Assembly: GCA_030760725.1 (NCBI GenBank)
Contig: JASWHV010000016.1
Location: 15,863,084 to 15,927,083 of the forward strand
Origin: Neostapfia colusana
Taxonomy: Eukaryota > Streptophyta > Magnoliopsida > Poales > Poaceae
Direction: 5' to 3'
Length of the DNA: 64,000 nucleotides
Under the pieces are notes generated by a model. It had not been told where the DNA came from. It did no database searches and worked only from the letters and a program-made list of their open reading frames with translations. Position numbers and translations under genes: made by a program. The stretch's first letter is position 1. The number at the start of each line of letters is the position of its first letter. This document shows positions 9,913-19,919 of the stretch, one piece after another.

Positions 9913-11661
9913 CTACCGCCCTGGCCCGTCACCATCGGAGCTGGAGTCCTCACCGTTATGCACTGTCTTTATGACACGCTGAGGCTCCTGAAACTCCACC
10001 TGATGGGCGGCGGTGACTGGGGCATCAACCTTCTGCTTGCCATCCCTCTGAGGGTAGGGCGGTGCTTCAGCTCTCTGCTGTCTTCCTTTGCGGAAGCGCT
10101 CTGCGAGCCTCTGGATATCCCAGCACTCGGCAGCAGTATGGTTGCCGGCGCCATGCACGCGGCATAGCCCGCCCTGGTCACTATCTGGGGCTGGTGACTG
10201 CCGCTGCCTTTTGTCGGGGCGTGGCCCCCGTGCTCCACTAGTCGTCGCTGCTGCGGCGACGGGAGCCGTGAACGATGACTTCATCTTGCCACTCCCCCGG
10301 TTCTTGGGCTTCTTGCCACCCCCATAGGCAGCAGCGCCGGACCCGGGCTGCCCCCCTGACTCGGGAGTTGGCAGAGAGTGCCAGTTCCGCCCTTCAACTG
10401 CTCTGGCGCATTTGTCCGCCAGGCTGAAGAGCTCAGAGACGTCGCGGACCTCTCTGGTCGCGAGCTTCTCAAGCATTTTCTCGTCCCGGACACCCTGTCC
10501 GAACGCCACCACCACAGAAGCACTTTGAATATGTGGGATGGTGTTGCGTACTTGGGAGAACCGCTGGATGAAAGAGCGCAGCGACTCCCCAGGTTGCTGC
10601 TTGACGGCGTGGAGGTCAAGCTCCGTGCCGGGACGGGTGTAGGAGCTACCGAAGTTGGCGACGAACTGCCGGCAGAGCTCTGCCCAGTCGGTTATGGACC
10701 CCTGAGGGAGATTCATGAGCCAAGACCGAGCTGGGCCGGTCAAGGCGACGGGGAAGTAGTTGGCCATGACAGCCTCATCCCCTCCTGCGGCAAGTACGGC
10801 GGTGGAGTAGATCTGGAGGAACTCCGCCGGGTTGACGCTACCGTCGTACTTCTCGGGCAAGTGCGGCCGAAACTTGCGCGGCCACCTCGCGAAGCGCAGG
10901 TGGGGTGCAAGGGCCACACATCCTGCACCTACTGCTGCAGGTATTGACGCTGCGAACGCTTGGTTCGCAATTGGCACCGTGTACCCCGGCATGGGCAAGG
11001 CTGTACCATAGACCGGGGGCGCCGCTTGCGGTGCGTACGGTTGTGACATATGCTGCGCGGCATATGCCTGAGGCAGGACTCGCGTGGCGAAGATCTGCCC
11101 TCCAGGTTGTGCCGAGGCCGACGTCATGTTGTCGCCTGCCTCATGGTTGCGACGCCTTTCTCGACGTCGCTCGAGATACACCCGGGCATCCTGGCCCAAG
11201 TGGCACCGTTCCAGCTCCCTTCTCAGGTCCGTCGACGGGAGCCTGGAGGAGCTGGAACCCGCTGTTTGCCCGTCAACCGTTGGCGTGCGCGTCAGCGACA
11301 CAGCCGGTTGACCGGGGCGTTGCCCTCGCCGAAACCGAGGGTTCGCGGCGGCGACGACGAGGCGGTCCACCTCGCGGACCCATTGTTGGGTCACTGAATG
11401 GGGTGCATCCCCAGCAGGTGGGTTGCGCAGCAGTGCTCTTGCTGCAGCTAGCGCACCCCCATGGTGTACGCTCAGTGCTGCAGAAGATCTCACACTGGTC
11501 GGAACCTGCATTGCCGGAGTTGGCGTTGCCGGAGTCGGCTGCTGGCTACCAGCTTGTGCCGACACACTCCGTCCTGAGTGCGTCGACATGTACTCCCCAC
11601 TGGTCACGGTTCGCCATGAACGCGGAGGGGGAGAGTTTGCCGCTGAGGGAAGCTTGGTCAT
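9913..11661 (-). CDS. gag: Gag polyprotein of gag-only element, 582 aa, intact
   Basis: A single open frame runs from ATG at 11661-11659 to TAG at 9915-9913. The frame is also open upstream through the PBS, but only by non-ATG codons, so this first ATG is chosen. The N-terminal half is Pro/Ser/Ala-rich. The central part (about residues 250-400) has the retrotransposon gag pattern, with LPEKYDGSVNPAEFL, WLMNLPQGSITDW and LCRQFVANFGSSY. Near the C-terminus is a zinc-knuckle-like C-x2-H-x4-H-x4-C stretch (CRVHGAGNHTAAEC). It should form virus-like particles that package element RNA. The absence of any stop contrasts with every other TE ORF in the window. No pol frame follows. Confidence 0.85.
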   Translation of the reverse strand: MTKLPSAANSPPPRSWRTVTSGEYMSTHSGRSVSAQAGSQQPTPATPTPAMQVPTSVRSSAALSVHHGGALAAARALLRNPPAGDAPHSVTQQWVREVDRLVVAAANPRFRRGQRPGQPAVSLTRTPTVDGQTAGSSSSRLPSTDLRRELERCHLGQDARVYLERRRERRRNHEAGDNMTSASAQPGGQIFATRVLPQAYAAQHMSQPYAPQAAPPVYGTALPMPGYTVPIANQAFAASIPAAVGAGCVALAPHLRFARWPRKFRPHLPEKYDGSVNPAEFLQIYSTAVLAAGGDEAVMANYFPVALTGPARSWLMNLPQGSITDWAELCRQFVANFGSSYTRPGTELDLHAVKQQPGESLRSFIQRFSQVRNTIPHIQSASVVVAFGQGVRDEKMLEKLATREVRDVSELFSLADKCARAVEGRNWHSLPTPESGGQPGSGAAAYGGGKKPKNRGSGKMKSSFTAPVAAAATTSGARGPRPDKRQRQSPAPDSDQGGLCRVHGAGNHTAAECWDIQRLAERFRKGRQQRAEAPPYPQRDGKQKVDAPVTAAHQVEFQEPQRVIKTVHNGEDSSSDGDGPGR

Positions 11662-11700
11662 CCTCGTCGGCGGAAACTCGTCGCGCAAGGGGAAAAAGCC

Positions 11701-11717
11701 CCCTACCTGGCGCGCCA
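11701..11717 (-). other. Primer binding site of gag-only element
   Basis: On the minus strand TGGCGCGCCAGGTAGGG follows the 5' LTR after two bases. It starts with TGG, the complement of a tRNA CCA end. I recall the same PBS from RIRE2/Dasheng-type rice elements, where it is attributed to tRNA-Arg; the tRNA identity is from memory. Confidence 0.7.
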
Positions 11718-11719
11718 AA

Positions 11720-12818
11720 TGTCGAAGTGTTCGGTCGACACTTCCCCTGGGCCTGCACTGGGCAGCCCGCGGAGGTTCTTTTTTTGGTGGGGCTAGTCCC
11801 TTGCGGAGAGCTTGCGCGGATGGATGAGTTAGTAAGAGCTTGACACGGTGAGTTTTACGTGGTTCAGGCCGCCGGAGCGTAAAACCCTACGTCCACGGCG
11901 AGCTATGGAGCTCGCTGTATTGCTTGCTACTCAGAACCGGAGTCCTGAGCTTGGGGGTGAGTTACAGCTTGGGTGTGAATGGCTAGCGTATGAGTTGCAG
12001 AGGTGCGAACCCTTGCTATCGTCGCCTACCCGAGTCTTTTATAGTCCAAGACTCGGGTGGCTTACAAGAGGAGCCCGGGACCCGACAGGTGGTCCTGGGG
12101 AGATTTGTCTATCATCTACCGTATCTGCAGTTATGTCGGTAGTTGTCTCTGGCGGAGGCTTCTGAGTCTCCGTCTTGCAGCCCTGCCCACGCCGCATGCT
12201 AGTCGTAGTGGTTGATGGCGGCGCGGGCGGCATGGGATGTCTTGTCGCTGTATTTATTGGCTGGCAGGTTCTGACACCGCGCGCCAGTCTGTGATGCGAC
12301 TGGGCGCAACGGCACCTGACAGAGGCTTGCTCCGCGTCTCTGCGTCTTGGGAAGACGCGGGCCTTGAATACCTTGTACGGGCAAGGTATGGGGCGTCTTT
12401 ACACCCGCTGCCTATCACTCGGGGGCAGGCAGCGCCGTTCCGCTGGCCACGTGGCGGGCTCGGAGCCCTTCTCAGAGGAGAGGAGGGTCCGGCCCCGTGG
12501 GGCACGTGGAGCCTTCGGACCTCTCCCCGCGGAGGGGGAGGTTCGGTTTCTGTCGGCCACGTGGCGGGCCTGGAGCTCCTCCCTGAGGAGAGGGAGGTCT
12601 GGCCCCGCCGGATACGTGGCACCTTCGGACCTCTCTCCCGCGGAGGGGGAGGTCCGGCCTCTGTATGCCACGTGGCGGGCCCAGAGCTCTCCTCTGAGGA
12701 GAGGGAGGTCCGGCCCCGCCGGACGCGTGGCGCCTTCGGAGCTCTCCCTGCGGAGAAGGGCGAGTTACTTAGGTATTTTACCCTGTGCGCGGGGTACCCC
12801 ATATCGCAGGTACCGACA
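11720..12818 (-). repeat. 5' LTR of gag-only element (right), with promoter
   Basis: This is the partner of 4615-5713. In minus orientation U3 begins at 12818, carries the G-box array (about 12440-12765; CACGTG near 12450, 12504, 12557 and 12669), and then the TATA box at 12035-12043. R and U5 reach 11720. This is the LTR expected to drive gag transcription. Confidence 0.9.
12035..12043 (-). promoter_or_regulatory. TATA box of gag-only element 5' LTR
   Basis: The minus strand reads ACTATAAAAGAC. It lies about 400-700 bases downstream of the G-box array and about 375 bases upstream of the gag ATG. It is conserved in the other LTR and in the related LTR at 2640-2648. Confidence 0.55.
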
Positions 12819-13016
12819 ATTAATTTATTTTGTTTATTAATAATAATTATTGTGATATTAGTATAATATATGCTAATAACATGATAATTAGTATATAAAT
12901 AATTATTATCATATAAAAACATAAACTTGGATGATAATCCAATTTATCTAACCAAACATCAATTTAAATCAGTATAGTGATACTACTCAATCCAATTTTA
13001 CCTCCAAACCAAACAC

Positions 13017-13906
13017 TCATTATTTTGTAGCACTAGCATGGCAGCCTTGGGGTCACCTCTCTCTACTGCAACCTTGGCATGTCAAGTAGTACTACACTGG
13101 CATGCACACAAGCCACTGCAGCTCAGGCGTGCCGCAGTATTAACGTAGCGTGCAGCAAAACATACAAAGGGATGCGTCACGAAACAAGTAGAGGGCCTCA
13201 TGGTCATCAAGAAGCAAGTGATGAGTATCATTTCCCGTTTCTTTTTTTTTTGTTTGTTTTCGTTGGCCAGGCCACATCAATCGATTGGCCATGTCAAGAA
13301 AGAAAATAAAGAGTTGAGTAGGCTCCAGATCTGCTACTTAGTATGATTTTAACGCTGGACATATGAATTAAGGAAAGTTATAAAACGTATATTCATAAAA
13401 AATGAGAACGACATGATAGAGATGAAAAAGAAAAATATATTGAAAAGTGATCATGATAAGTAGAACTTAAAAAGACAAGTGATTTAAACTAGAGAGTACT
13501 ACAAAATCGGAGCAGTTTTAGATTTTGTTTTTTGAGACAAATGAATAATCTAGGACAAAGAACCTAATCGTGATAGCAATGCCTGCATGACCCTAGGTTA
13601 GGGGGTGACATTGATAATCTCCTCCTATCTGGTCTGCAATTGCAAAGATAGATGCAGTTTGCGCCAAACCGTGGTGATGGACGAGAGAAGAATTTGATGC
13701 CATCTGGGAACGTACGGATCACTTACCTTCTTCCGTCCGTCCCTCTCTTGATCCGTGTTCTCAGGTTAAAATTTTGTCTACGTGAAGGCTAAAACAAGAT
13801 TTCTAATACGATAGAAGGTGAACTGAGTCGAGTCAATCTTTATTTTTGTTGATTGGGAAATTGAGTTGAAATCGGTTCGCGTCGCTCCTGAACCGACCTG
13901 AACATT
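13017..13906. other. Unexplained spacer between MITE and copia element
   Basis: AT-rich, apparently low-copy sequence. I see no LTR, TE domain or convincing ORF. The longest frames (13079-13309 plus) run through poly-T stretches. The last 50 bases, with TCAACTC/GAGTTGA-like motifs, continue after the copia element at 23923 and so were one locus before that insertion. Confidence 0.5.
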
Positions 13907-13911
13907 ACATG
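13907..13911. repeat. Left TSD (ACATG) of Sirevirus-like element
   Basis: ACATG directly precedes the left LTR (TGTAGGATCG) and recurs exactly after the right LTR at 23918-23922. Confidence 0.9.
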
Positions 13912-15630
13912 TGTAGGATCGAAGTACACGTGTAAAGCTACCAGAGAGGGGTGAATGGTAGATAAAAACTTTTCAGCGGAAGCAACAAAATACCCCTCAA
14001 CAGAAAACCAATCTGTTAAAGAAACCGTATGTGCGACTAATATAAATGTGTTCAACTGTGACAAAACTAGTATAGATTGTAGAGAATCAAGTCACGAAGA
14101 CGTCACAATAAGAATCATGAAAATCCATTGAGATAAACTCAAGTTACGATCGAAAGATCGAACAAAGGTCAATCTGTCCTACGCAAGAAAAACAGTTCCG
14201 GAATACTGCAAAGAAACTCATGTAGATCAGAAACTACAAATTCAATGACCGTGAAATTTTCACAGATGATAGATAATCAAGTTGTGAAGACAACCTAAAA
14301 AGAATCACATCTATTAGATCTGTAAAACTCGAGTTATAATAAGACCACCAAAGCAAGGTAGTGCTGAACAGAAACTCGACGAGAAAAACTTGTCTGAAAC
14401 AAGTCGGACGAACAAGGCACAAAAGTTCCTTTAGAATACGAATTTTATTTATCAAAACACAAGAGGAACAGCCCCAAAGTCGTGCACGACGAGCTCTGGC
14501 CTCCCTTGCTTATATAACCAGCCCGAAGGTCAACTCAACTCAAACTAGGACTCCTACTCCTACTTGGATTCAAACTGTAACTTTCCAATACTGCTTAGGA
14601 CTCTTCTATACGCAGATAGAAGTAATCTTAAGACTTCCAAACACCTTAGGAACGTCCCAAACATTCCTAAAACAACTCTACTTCATGCCTAACACGAAAT
14701 CCTGTTATAACCAACTCGAAACTTTCCATAAACAAACCATAACCGCCTCAGCCGCAACCTGAGCGCAAAATCCAGCCGGTTGAACCTTTTCAACCATATC
14801 TCCACTTCCATATCTCTTCACCACGCCTTGGAACCATGTTGCCACGTCCATGCACTCCTTGCACACGTGTAAACACCTTCCAACAACGTCCACGATACAT
14901 TCATATGCATTGTTCTTGATCCAAACATATTGCGCGACCTCCCGATCAACTCAACCACAATTCCTCCCGAACTTGGTTGTTGAATCTCATCTTCTCCCTA
15001 AGACTAGTTCAATGGATCCCGTCACCAGCCATGTCTTGAACTCAAGCAACACCTGCACATGAATAAACAACTAATACTTTTGAGCACAAGTCCTCGATCT
15101 CGTTAGTTCCGAAACTACAACATCTTACGTGAGCGCCTCACATAAGCATGTTGTAAACCATAGCAAAATGATATCAGCCATAACCACCAAAACACACCAA
15201 AAACTTAGTAAAATAATACTAAGCAAACTTTTCATTAGAGTAAAGCAAGTTCGAAACATTGCAAGTTAAAAGCAGAACCATTGCAATCAAGCTCCGAACC
15301 TTACCAAAGCTAACTGGACCTTGAACCGGAGCTTACCGAAGCTAGTCGAACCCAGCGCCGGAGCTTACTAAAGCTTAGTCGGACCTAGCACGGAACTTAC
15401 CGAAGCTAGTCGGACCTAGCAAAAACAAGTCGGACCTAGCCAAAATAAGTCAGACCTAGAAAAAGCAAGTCGGACCTTACATCGGACATTGCCGGAGCTA
15501 CCCAAAACAAGTCGAACCTATATCTTGCAGGAGCTCGAACCTAGAGTCGAACCTTGTTAAAAAGGTGTTTTGGTAGTATTCAAAACTTTTATCGTCAAAG
15601 CCAATATATTCAGCACACATAGGTCTCACA
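13912..15630 (-). repeat. 3' LTR of Sirevirus-like element (left), 1,719 bp
   Basis: It matches 22209-23917. The left LTR retains about 20 bases near 14551 that the right copy lost between short direct repeats (CTCCTA). It includes a TATATAA box on the minus strand near 14510 and a motif array (15290-15545). Confidence 0.9.
15290..15545 (-). repeat. Short motif array in U3 of Sirevirus-like LTR
   Basis: AAGTCGGACCTAG and GGAGCTTACCGAAGCTAGTCGG variants recur about ten times at irregular spacing. The array recurs in the right LTR at about 23575-23845 with unit gains and losses. In minus orientation it sits at the start of U3, where Sireviruses are known to carry repeated palindromic motifs; equivalence is inferred. 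Confidence 0.65.
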
Positions 15631-16653
15631 ATCTCCCCCTTGATGAATGCATTGGCAACACCATTTAAAATCCGAGCATGGCTTATTCACATGAAAAGTT
15701 TTGAAAACAATTTCTCCCCCTTGGTAAATCAGAAATAAAATGAGAAGAAAAACAAAAATACAAAAAAATCCCCCGCTGAGAAGAATCGTACCAAAACACT
15801 TGTGAATGTGTGCAATTTGTGATCAATTTCTCCCCCTTTGACAATGTATTCAGCAAGATACAAAAAAGAAATTTTAATTTGTTATGAGCACATTATAACA
15901 TATACATATAAAAAAAAGCTCATCCAAATCATACTATCAAGTAAGTTACACTATCACATCAATGAGATACATAATGTAGTGTAAGCCATGCTAGAGATCA
16001 AGTGTAATTTTCAATTTAAGCAAGTCATGATCCCACAAACTTAACTATTTCAAGACCTGAAAACATGAAACTTGTTGCTGCATTTTATTTATCATTTAAA
16101 GCATAAATTTTGATCTTATGACATTTGCAAGAGATTATATGCAGCATCAGCCTTATTCTAACCAACCAAGCCAAGCCTATGTCATTTGACAGTCAGAAAC
16201 TTAAGTACATGGTTTTAGTCATACACAACTCCTTTCAAGTTCATATCTAAGTGCAATGATAAGCCATCTCAAAAGAAGAAGTGCGATGCATGCATATTCT
16301 CTTGATCTTTTCTCATTTTTTTATTTGAACATAAAAACTCAACATGTGAGTTGATTACTTGATTATTTCGTTATGATTAAAACCACTTGTGAGCATGCAA
16401 CAAGTTCAAAACAGCAAGAAAGTTTGACCATGACCAGATTTAGTGTAAGTAATTATTCCAATTACTAGACGTGGTAAAAACTACAAAATGTATAACACAA
16501 GTAATGTAGTAAGAACTTTCAGCATGAAAAAGGAACCACAAAGTCATATATGCATGAAATACTATGCTCATATTATTTTAATTTCAGATTCACACATAGA
16601 CTTCCCAAGTTTCAAAATTCTCCCTCAATTTAAGCCATGAGGATGCATAACCC
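15631..16653 (-). other. Non-coding 3' region with multiple PPT-like tracts
   Basis: On the minus strand AAGGGGGAGAT abuts the 3' LTR (15631-15642). Similar tracts occur at about 15711-15724, 15768-15777 and 15827-15840, the first and last embedded in similar TCATCAAGGGGGAGA / GTCAAAGGGGGAGA contexts. Clustered PPTs upstream of the 3' LTR are a described hallmark of Sireviruses. The rest is AT-rich with no ORF of note and no envelope-like frame. Confidence 0.7.
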
Positions 16654-17100
16654 CTATTTCACTATGAAGTAACAAAAACGAGTGAAATCCAAAGGTTTTG
16701 TAAAAATGTCAGCCAATTGTTGTTCGGTATCTACATAGTGAAGCACAATATTCCCTTTTTCGACATTATCACGGAGAAAGTGATACCTAATGTCAATGTG
16801 CTTAGTTCTCGAATGTTGCACGGGGTTTTTAGCAATGCAAATGGCACTAGTGTTATCACAAAATAGTGGAACACTATCTAGATCAACCCCATAGTACTTA
16901 AGTGTTTGAACAATCCAAAGAATTTGTGAGCAAGCACTAGCAGCAGCTACATATTCAGATTCGGCTGTGGATTGTGCAACTAAACTTTGTTTTCTAGAGA
17001 ACCAGGCAACAAGTGAATTACCAAGAAAATGACAAGCACCAGAAGTACTTTTCCTATCAATCCTACAACTCCCAAAATCAGCATCGTAAAAAGCTTTCAA
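16654..17100 (-). pseudogene. pol: Copia pol: RNase H C-terminal part
   Basis: The 148-codon frame contains the copia RNase H pattern: FYDADFGSC, STSGACHFLG, SRKQ, STAESEYVAAA and DNTSAICIAKNP. The TKHIDIRYHFLRDNV and VDTEQQLADIFTK blocks mark the C-terminal end of copia pol. It is a separate frame from RT because of a frameshift between 17100 and 17288, where the translated neighbouring frame still matches (SDIQ/HTIQ region). Domain order places it last in pol, followed by the non-coding tail. Confidence 0.85.
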
Positions 17101-17287
17101 AGTAACGGTTGAGGAAGATGGAAGAAAAATGCCAAATTCTTGAGTTCCATGTAATTACCTGAGAATCCTTTTGACGGCTTGACGATGTGAAGCACGTGGG
17201 GAGGCTTGAAACCGTGCACAAAGACATACGCTGAATTGTATGTCCGGTCTTGATGCCGTGAGATACAAAAGTGATCCGATCATGCTT

Positions 17288-18874
17288 CTATATTCTTTTT
17301 TTATCAACGGGATCACAATCTTCATCAAGTTCAAGTGTTGTTGCTGTTCCCATTGGTGTCCGAAGAGGCTTGCTTTTGTCCATGTTGAAGCGCCTTAGAA
17401 GATCTTTTGTATACTTTGTTTGATGCACAAAGGTACCCTCCTTGGTTTGCTTGATTTGCAGCCCCAAAAAGTACGTGAGTTCTCCCATCATACTCATCTC
17501 AATTTCTGAACTCATCATAGCTGAAAACATGGACACAAGATCATGAGAAGCACAACCAAAGATAATATCATCCACATACACTTGAACGAATAATGAGGCA
17601 TTGCCATGCTTAAGCACAAAAAGAGTTTTATCAACCTTGCCCATGGTAAACTCCTTTTCAAGTAAGAATGTTTTTAACCTATCATACCATGCTCTAGGGG
17701 CTTGTTTGAGACCGTACAAGGCTTTGGACAGTTTGTAAACATGATTAGGAAAATTTGGATTTTCAAAACCAGGTGGTTGTTTGACATAAACCTCCTCATC
17801 TATGTAGCCATTAAGAAAAGCACTTTTAACATCCATTTGATATAGCTTAAAACCTTTAGATGCAGCAAAAGCTAACAAAATTCTTATGGCTTCTAATCTA
17901 GCAACAGGAGCAAAAGTTTCATCAAAATCTAGACCTTCAACTTGTGTGAAACCTTGAGCAACTAACCTAACCTTATTCCTAACCACAACCCCATCCTCAC
18001 TTTGTTTATTTTTAAACACCCATTTAGTTCCAATTAAAGTGTGACCTTGAGGTGGAGGTACAAGTTTCCAAACATTATTTCTTTCAAAATTTTCTAACTC
18101 TTCTTGCATAACAATAATCCAAGATTCATTAGTGAGTGCGTATGATATATATTTGGATTCAAAAGAAGCAACAAAAGCAGAATGAGCATGAGAATTGGGG
18201 TCGAAAAACCTGGATCTTGTAACTCGTTCATGCAAGCTTCCAATAATTTGTTGTGGAGGATGACTTTTGAGAATCCGGAGGGGAGTGGACACTTCACAAG
18301 CTTCTTCTTCTTCATGTTCATCACAAATAGATGAGCTTGTGACGTGAGGAGGATCTGGACCAGCAATGGTGGTCGTTGGTGCTGGCTGTGAATCAAGATC
18401 AGGAGCTGGAACAATGTCATTAGCTGCTGAATTTTCGGGCAGCAGCACCACTTCTTCCTCTTCTTTAACGAAAATACTCCCCCCCTGCGGATATGGATCC
18501 GGACCTGCAATATTTGAACTAGTACCTGGGCTAGCTTCATCAAAAGAAACCTCACAAGTCTCCACAATTTTGTTAGTATCAAGTAAAAGCACACGGTAGC
18601 CTCTAGTATGAGATGGATAACCAAGAAACATGCCATCAACAGATCTAGCTTCAAATTTATCAAGATTACCATGTTTCTTAACAAAGCATTTGCATCCAAA
18701 GACCCTAAAGTGTGTGACACTAGGCCTATGTCCAAACCTGAGCTCATATGGTGTTTTACCTAGCTTAGCACGCAAGAAAACACGATTTGAGACATAACAA
18801 GCGGTTGCAAATTGCATCAGCCCAAAATTTCCTAGAAGTTTAATATTCATCAAGTATAGTCCTAGCCATCTCAA
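17288..18874 (-). pseudogene. pol: Copia pol: integrase C-terminal part and reverse transcriptase
   Basis: A 528-codon frame. The first 70 residues complete integrase (CYVSNRVFLR, KTPYEL and the GYPSHTRGYRV block). A variable acidic linker follows. RT runs from about residue 260: WKLVPPP, GTKWVFKNK, QMDVKSAFLNGY, the catalytic YVDD in VYVDDIIFG, then FLGLQIKQ. Synthesis of cDNA from element RNA is the family role. The frame ends early in the GSLLYLT region because of a frameshift. It overlaps the preceding integrase frame by 35 bases, another frameshift. Confidence 0.88.
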
Positions 18875-19802
18875 CTAAGGTTCTGTTCATTCTCTCCACA
18901 ACACCGTTTTGTTGAGGTAAATATGGTGAAGAAAATTGATGATCTATTGCATTTTTAGCACAAAAGTGATCAAACGATTGATTTTTAAATTCAGTTCCAT
19001 TATCACTTCTAATTGCTCTTAAAGATCCTGCGTGATCAATTGATAATCTAAGAAATAAAGTTCTAAAGTGACTAAAAGCTTCATTCTTAGATGCCATAAA
19101 GTAAACCCAAGAGTATCTAGAATAGTCATCAACAATCACAAGGACATACCATTTACATCCGAAGGATTGAACACGTGAAGGTCCTACGGTGTCAAGGTGT
19201 AAAAGTTGACCCGGTTCAGTTGTCATGGTCATTGTGAGAGGAGCATGTGAACCTGCAACCATCTTACCATGTCTACAAGAAGAGCACACAATTTCTTTGT
19301 CCCCTTTAAGCTTAGACAGCCCATGTATGCGATCAAGAGCACTAACACGCGTGAGATGATCAAAGCCTACGTGACCAAGTCTATGATGCCAAAAATATAA
19401 ATCTTTGGAATCATTTGCAACTAGACATCTATGCTTAGAGGAAGACATATCAAAATCAGCTTTAAAAACTCTTCCAAACCGAGACATGTTAAAAATAAGC
19501 TCACTATTTGAACCTACAACTTTGCAGCAGTTTTTATTGAAAATAATTTCCAGATTTTCATCTAGCAATTGTGAAACAGAAAGCAAGTTGTATTTCAAAA
19601 TTTTGACAAGTGTCACATCCTTCAAAGTGTAGTGATCATTTACTCTAACCGAACCCTTAGCAATTATAGGAGTTGAAGAATTATCGGCAAAAGTAACATT
19701 CTCTACACGTGACACAAAAGAGAGAGAGGAGAACCATTCTTTGTTACCGGTCATTTGGCGTGAGCAACCTGAATCCACAATCCAAATGTTCTTCTTCCTC
19801 AA
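18840..19802 (-). pseudogene. pol: Copia pol: protease end and integrase core
   Basis: The frame begins just before the aspartic protease active site (WIVDSGCSRQMTG; DSG at about residues 10-12). GAG-pre-integrase follows (YFWHHRLGHVGF), with the CSSCRHGK zinc site, then the integrase catalytic core with DDYSRYSWVYF, SDNGTEF and the QNGVVERMN glutamate. It is continuous with the upstream gag frame but separated by two in-frame stops (about 19920 and 19815). It ends at TILDEY where a frameshift moves into the 17288-18874 frame. Confidence 0.87.
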
Positions 19803-19919
19803 GCGTGTAACCTACATAGAAGCACAATACATCGATGACTCAATACTGGGGTTAGTTAAAAGGCATTTAGGAATCCAGTACTGAGTCACACGATGTCCAA
19901 CAGGAATAACATGCGAAAG

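Larger units (their letters stand above)
4615..12818 (-). mobile_element. Gag-only (TR-GAG-like) gypsy LTR element with antisense ORF, 8.2 kb
   Basis: Two LTRs of exactly 1,099 bp (4615-5713, 11720-12818) with TGTCGAAG...ACCGACA ends enclose 6.0 kb of internal sequence. A PBS (11701-11717) next to the right LTR and a PPT (5714-5728) next to the left LTR place it on the minus strand. The internal region has one intact gag frame and a plus-strand antisense coiled-coil ORF near the 3' LTR, but no protease, RT, RNase H or integrase. It is therefore non-autonomous; mobilisation in trans by an autonomous TAT-like partner is inferred. Equal LTR lengths, few visible differences and an open gag suggest it is among the youngest insertions in the window. 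Confidence 0.85.
4434..13016. mobile_element. Probable MITE, split by the gag-only element
   Basis: The left arm (4434-4614) begins GTGTTTGTTTATTTG and contains TTGGATTGGATAATAC. The right arm (12824-13016), read in reverse complement, begins GTGTTTGGTTTGGAG and contains AATTGGATTGAGTAGT. The arms are AT-rich and inversely similar, as expected of a small non-autonomous DNA transposon with terminal inverted repeats, here interrupted by 4615-12818. Without the insert it would be about 370 bp. I could not fix a clear target-site duplication (a weak CAT/CAT pair flanks it), so the superfamily is left open. Confidence 0.45.

Noticed and set aside
13079..13309. Small plus-strand ORF in the spacer
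   Set aside because: Passes through a poly-T stretch, no motif, ordinary length for chance in 900 bases.
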